64,000 nucleotides of DNA from Gordonia liuliyuniae (GTDB lineage Bacteria > Actinomycetota > Actinomycetes > Mycobacteriales > Mycobacteriaceae): positions 186,001 to 250,000 of the forward strand of contig NZ_JAKKOT010000002.1 of NCBI RefSeq assembly GCF_021739025.1. Direction: 5' to 3'. Shown here piece after piece: positions 61,897 through 64,000 of the stretch. The translations under genes were made by a program, and so were the position numbers. Each line of letters begins with the position of its first letter. Positions within the stretch are counted from its first letter, which is position 1. The notes under the pieces were generated by a model. The model saw only the letters and a list, made by a program, of their open reading frames with translations. It did no database searches and had not been told where the DNA came from.

Positions 61897-62385
61897 ATGA
61901 ATGAATTGGCGCTCCCAACGTACGACCCAGAAACCCTGGTTCGGTCGATCACCGTCGACATCAACGCCCCCGCGAGCGTAGTCTGGGACGTGCTCGTCGA
62001 TCTCGAAGAGTATCCGGCGTGGAATCCGTTCTGCATCGCTGTGACATCGACGCTGGAGATCGGCGCGCCATTCGACATGACGTTGACCGACTACTCCCGA
62101 GGCGAGGGGACCTTCTCGTACACCGAGTACGTTTGCGCGGTAGTGCCGGAGAGGCTTCTGTCATGGGAGCTATTGCCCACCGCTGAATCGAATGATGCCG
62201 CACGGCGCGATCAGGTGATCGAGACCGTATCCGAGACGGCCTGCCGCTACTACTCGACCGACGCCTTCCTCGGTTCGCAGGCCCACACGATCATGGCCGA
62301 GACTGGCGAATGGGTGAAGCGCGCGTTCGACGACACCGCGATAGCGCTCAAGGAACGTGCTGAAGCCTTGTACTCAGCGCGCTGA
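61897..62385 (+). CDS. SRPBCC (START/Bet v1-like) family protein
   Basis: A 162-residue ligand-binding fold protein: SITVDINAPASVVWDVLVDL, EEYPAWNPFC (typical SRPBCC start), then VTSTLEIGAPFDMTLTDYSR, FSYTEYVCAVVPERLLSWEL, and a long C-terminal helix GEWVKRAFDDTAIALKERAE. The fold holds a hydrophobic pocket; members act as lyases, cyclases or carriers. I start at the ATG at 61897 with GGAGG six bases upstream. It may work with the OYE protein, as the genes are neighbours on the same strand. Confidence 0.75.
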   Translation: MNELALPTYDPETLVRSITVDINAPASVVWDVLVDLEEYPAWNPFCIAVTSTLEIGAPFDMTLTDYSRGEGTFSYTEYVCAVVPERLLSWELLPTAESNDAARRDQVIETVSETACRYYSTDAFLGSQAHTIMAETGEWVKRAFDDTAIALKERAEALYSAR

Positions 62386-62399
62386 TAGGTACGAACGAT

Positions 62400-62436
62400 G
62401 CGAAGGCCCGCCGAAATCGATTCGACGGGCCTTCGC
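62400..62436. terminator. Bidirectional transcription terminator
   Basis: The stem GCGAAGGCCCG (62400-62410) pairs perfectly with CGGGCCTTCGC (62426-62436) around a 15-base loop. It lies between the convergent SRPBCC and MHS transporter genes, so it can end transcription from both sides. T-tracts are short. Confidence 0.8.
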
Positions 62437-62449
62437 GTTGCTTCCCTCA

Positions 62450-63811
62450 TCAGCCGATCGCCGACTCCTTCAGCACAGAAGTCCGCGACTTCCGGTCGTC
62501 GGAAGCTCCGTCGATCCGACCGTCGTCGTCCGCGACGCCGCGCGTCGGGATAGTCCCGAACGCTACGATGGCGACAACCGCTGCGATGACGATCAGCACG
62601 GCCGCCGAGTACGGATTGCCGGACATCGCCGTCACTTTGGCTGCGAGGTAGGGGCCCGCGCCACCACCGATGGCCGAGCCCAAACCGAAGGCGATGGCCG
62701 CTCCGCTATATCGGACACGGGCCGGGAACACCGCGGTCAGGGCCGCGTACGCGGGGATCGCCGCCGCACCGGACAGTCCCGTGGTCAGTGCGTATCCGAG
62801 GGCGGAGACGGTGAAGTTGCCGTCCGTGGCCTTCATCGAATACATCACCGGGAAGATCACGCAGCCGAGGACCACCAGGAGGACCACCAAGGTGCCGCGA
62901 CGACCGAGACGGTCGATGATCATCGCCGACACCATCAGCACGAGGATGGCGCCCGCAGTGCCGACGGCCGCGATTGCTGCGGCGCGTCCCGGTTCCACCC
63001 CAACCTCCTGGTTCAAGTAGACGGGAAGGTACGCGGCGAGGATGTAGCCGATCATCAGAATCGCCGCGCTGAGTATCACCAGGCGGATCACGACGCGCCA
63101 GTACTGGCGGAACAGCTCCCGCAGCGGATCACGAACCGGCTGGGACTCGTCGGCGATCCGACGGAACTCCGGAGAGTCTTCCAACCGAGTGCGCAGCAGC
63201 AGACACGTCGCGGTCAGCGGCAGCGAGAGCAGCAACGGGATCCGCCATCCCCAATCGTTCATGGCGGCGTCGGAGAGGATGAACGATACGAGGGTGACCA
63301 CGGCGGGTGCGACCGCCGTGCCGATCGTGAAGCCAATCGGTGTGACCGCGCTGAGGCGGCCGTGGTTCGACTTCCCGGCGTGCTCAGAGATGAACGTCGT
63401 CGAACCCATTTGTTCGCCGCCTGCGGCGAAGCCCTGTGCCAGACGCAGGACGACCAGCAGGATCGGTGCAGCCACCCCGATCGTCGAGTACGTCGGCAAT
63501 AGACCGATCAGAGTCGTCGAAATTCCCATGGCGACGATCGTCGTCACCAAGGTGAACCGCCGGCCTCGGCGGTCACCGAGCCGCCCGAAGAACAAGCCGC
63601 CCAGCGGTCGAGCGACGAACCCTGTGCCCAATGCCGCCAACGAGGCCAGCGTCGCCGCAGTGGAACTGTCACTCGGAAAGAACAAGGGCGCCGTGTAGGC
63701 GATGACGAACACGTAGACGATGAAGTCGTACGACTCCACGACAGTACCGAGGAGGCCTGCCGTCGAGGCTCGCCGGACGATGGCCGGCGAGGGAGTGAGC
63801 TGTGTGCCCAT
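62450..63811 (-). CDS. MFS transporter, metabolite:H+ symporter (MHS) family
   Basis: The 453-residue protein has 12 helices. The N-terminal part reads GLLGTVVESYDFIVYVFVIA and [20 protein letters not shown]. It has the MHS-like GFAAGGEQMGSTTFISEHAG where GGE(Y/W)GG is usual, and NDWGWRIPLLLSL. The group imports organic acids such as shikimate, citrate or betaine-like compounds. The stop of the upstream alpha/beta hydrolase gene is nine bases before its ATG, so the two form an operon. A substrate hydrolysed by the partner is likely, but unknown. Confidence 0.85.
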   Translation of the reverse strand: MGTQLTPSPAIVRRASTAGLLGTVVESYDFIVYVFVIAYTAPLFFPSDSSTAATLASLAALGTGFVARPLGGLFFGRLGDRRGRRFTLVTTIVAMGISTTLIGLLPTYSTIGVAAPILLVVLRLAQGFAAGGEQMGSTTFISEHAGKSNHGRLSAVTPIGFTIGTAVAPAVVTLVSFILSDAAMNDWGWRIPLLLSLPLTATCLLLRTRLEDSPEFRRIADESQPVRDPLRELFRQYWRVVIRLVILSAAILMIGYILAAYLPVYLNQEVGVEPGRAAAIAAVGTAGAILVLMVSAMIIDRLGRRGTLVVLLVVLGCVIFPVMYSMKATDGNFTVSALGYALTTGLSGAAAIPAYAALTAVFPARVRYSGAAIAFGLGSAIGGGAGPYLAAKVTAMSGNPYSAAVLIVIAAVVAIVAFGTIPTRGVADDDGRIDGASDDRKSRTSVLKESAIG

Positions 63812-63820
63812 CGTGGACTC

Positions 63821-64000
63821 CTATCCGCGGTCGGTCGACGGGTCGGCCGTACGAGAGGTGATGAAATCGGTCAGGTGCGCGACGGTCGTGACCGAATCCG
63901 ACTCGTCGGGGAACAGCAACGGCCAGGTGTGAGAGCGGCCGGCGACGACCTCCAACTGCGCCGACACATCGTGCTGAGCGAGCGCGCGGGCGAAGCCCAC
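63821..64000 (-). CDS. Partial alpha/beta hydrolase (C-terminal end only; 5' part outside window)
   Basis: The minus-strand frame is open to the window end and stops at 63821. Its last 59 residues include GFARALAQHDVSAQLEVVAG and RSHTWPLLFPDESDSVTTVA. This matches the C-terminal end of alpha/beta hydrolases of the esterase/lipase (hydrolase fold 3) kind, where the catalytic His sits in GxxHxW/F. The start, the Ser and the Asp are not in the window. It is followed nine bases later by the MHS transporter gene. Confidence 0.55.
   Translation of the reverse strand: MGFARALAQHDVSAQLEVVAGRSHTWPLLFPDESDSVTTVAHLTDFITSRTADPSTDRG

Overview
The window is high-GC actinobacterial DNA, most likely from a mycolic-acid-type genus of the Gordonia/Williamsia/Rhodococcus kind. 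That placement is an inference from the gene mix: many TetR regulators, fatty-acid and CoA enzymes, an MpaB-type oxygenase, F420/flavin LLM enzymes, lipoproteins and a NADP-type glutamate dehydrogenase. No rRNA, tRNA or CRISPR array was seen.

Left part (1-22.2 kb): an accessory, mosaic region with visibly lower GC and decayed insertion sequences. At the left edge a TetR gene overlaps a partial gene that runs off the window. These are followed by an SGNH esterase, a crotonase and a monoglyceride-lipase-like hydrolase. The centre (5.6-15.0 kb) is a catabolic cluster. A leftward operon encodes a crotonase, two SDRs, an acyl-CoA ligase, a DUF35 protein and a thiolase-fold protein without the catalytic Cys. 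A divergent pair encodes an aldehyde and an alcohol dehydrogenase, and a TetR gene follows. Together they read as oxidation of an alcohol to an acid, CoA activation, beta-oxidation-like steps and a final thiolase or retro-aldol cleavage. A dead ISL3 element (15.3-16.8 kb), an IS3 relic (21.3-22.2 kb) and a matching IS3 end at 5.0 kb mark this as an insertion-rich island. A DJ-1/PfpI protein, a second aldehyde dehydrogenase and another TetR gene lie inside it.

Middle part (22.5-43.8 kb): more uniform, core-like sequence. It holds an ectoine/hydroxyectoine uptake operon (ehuBCDA), a large HTH-STAND NTPase-WD40 protein, gdhA with a clear terminator, two overlapping tiny membrane proteins, three tandem related lipoproteins, a thioesterase divergent from a TetR gene, and a TetR-MFS efflux pair with a 34-bp palindromic operator.

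The most interesting system is a leftward eight-gene operon (47.8 down to 39.0 kb): a 2-oxoglutarate/Fe(II) oxygenase, a tRNA-dependent cyclodipeptide synthase, an MFS exporter, a frameshifted LLM flavin monooxygenase, and a complete peptide-type ABC importer (binding protein, two permeases, fused double ATPase). Gene order and overlaps suggest synthesis, tailoring, export and perhaps re-uptake of a modified diketopiperazine.

Right part (48-64 kb): an acyl-CoA dehydrogenase/MpaB/TetR operon with a palindromic operator. Next is an nhaA antiporter gene that sits between two diverged copies of the TetR gene's 3' end, so it looks inserted. Then come an LLM oxidoreductase, a patch of decayed tandem paralogues (54.2-55.3 kb) resembling an immunity-gene array, asparagine synthase, a crotonase, a C-terminally anchored secretory-lipase homologue, an old yellow enzyme, an SRPBCC protein, a bidirectional terminator, and an MHS-type transporter co-transcribed with an alpha/beta hydrolase cut by the window end.
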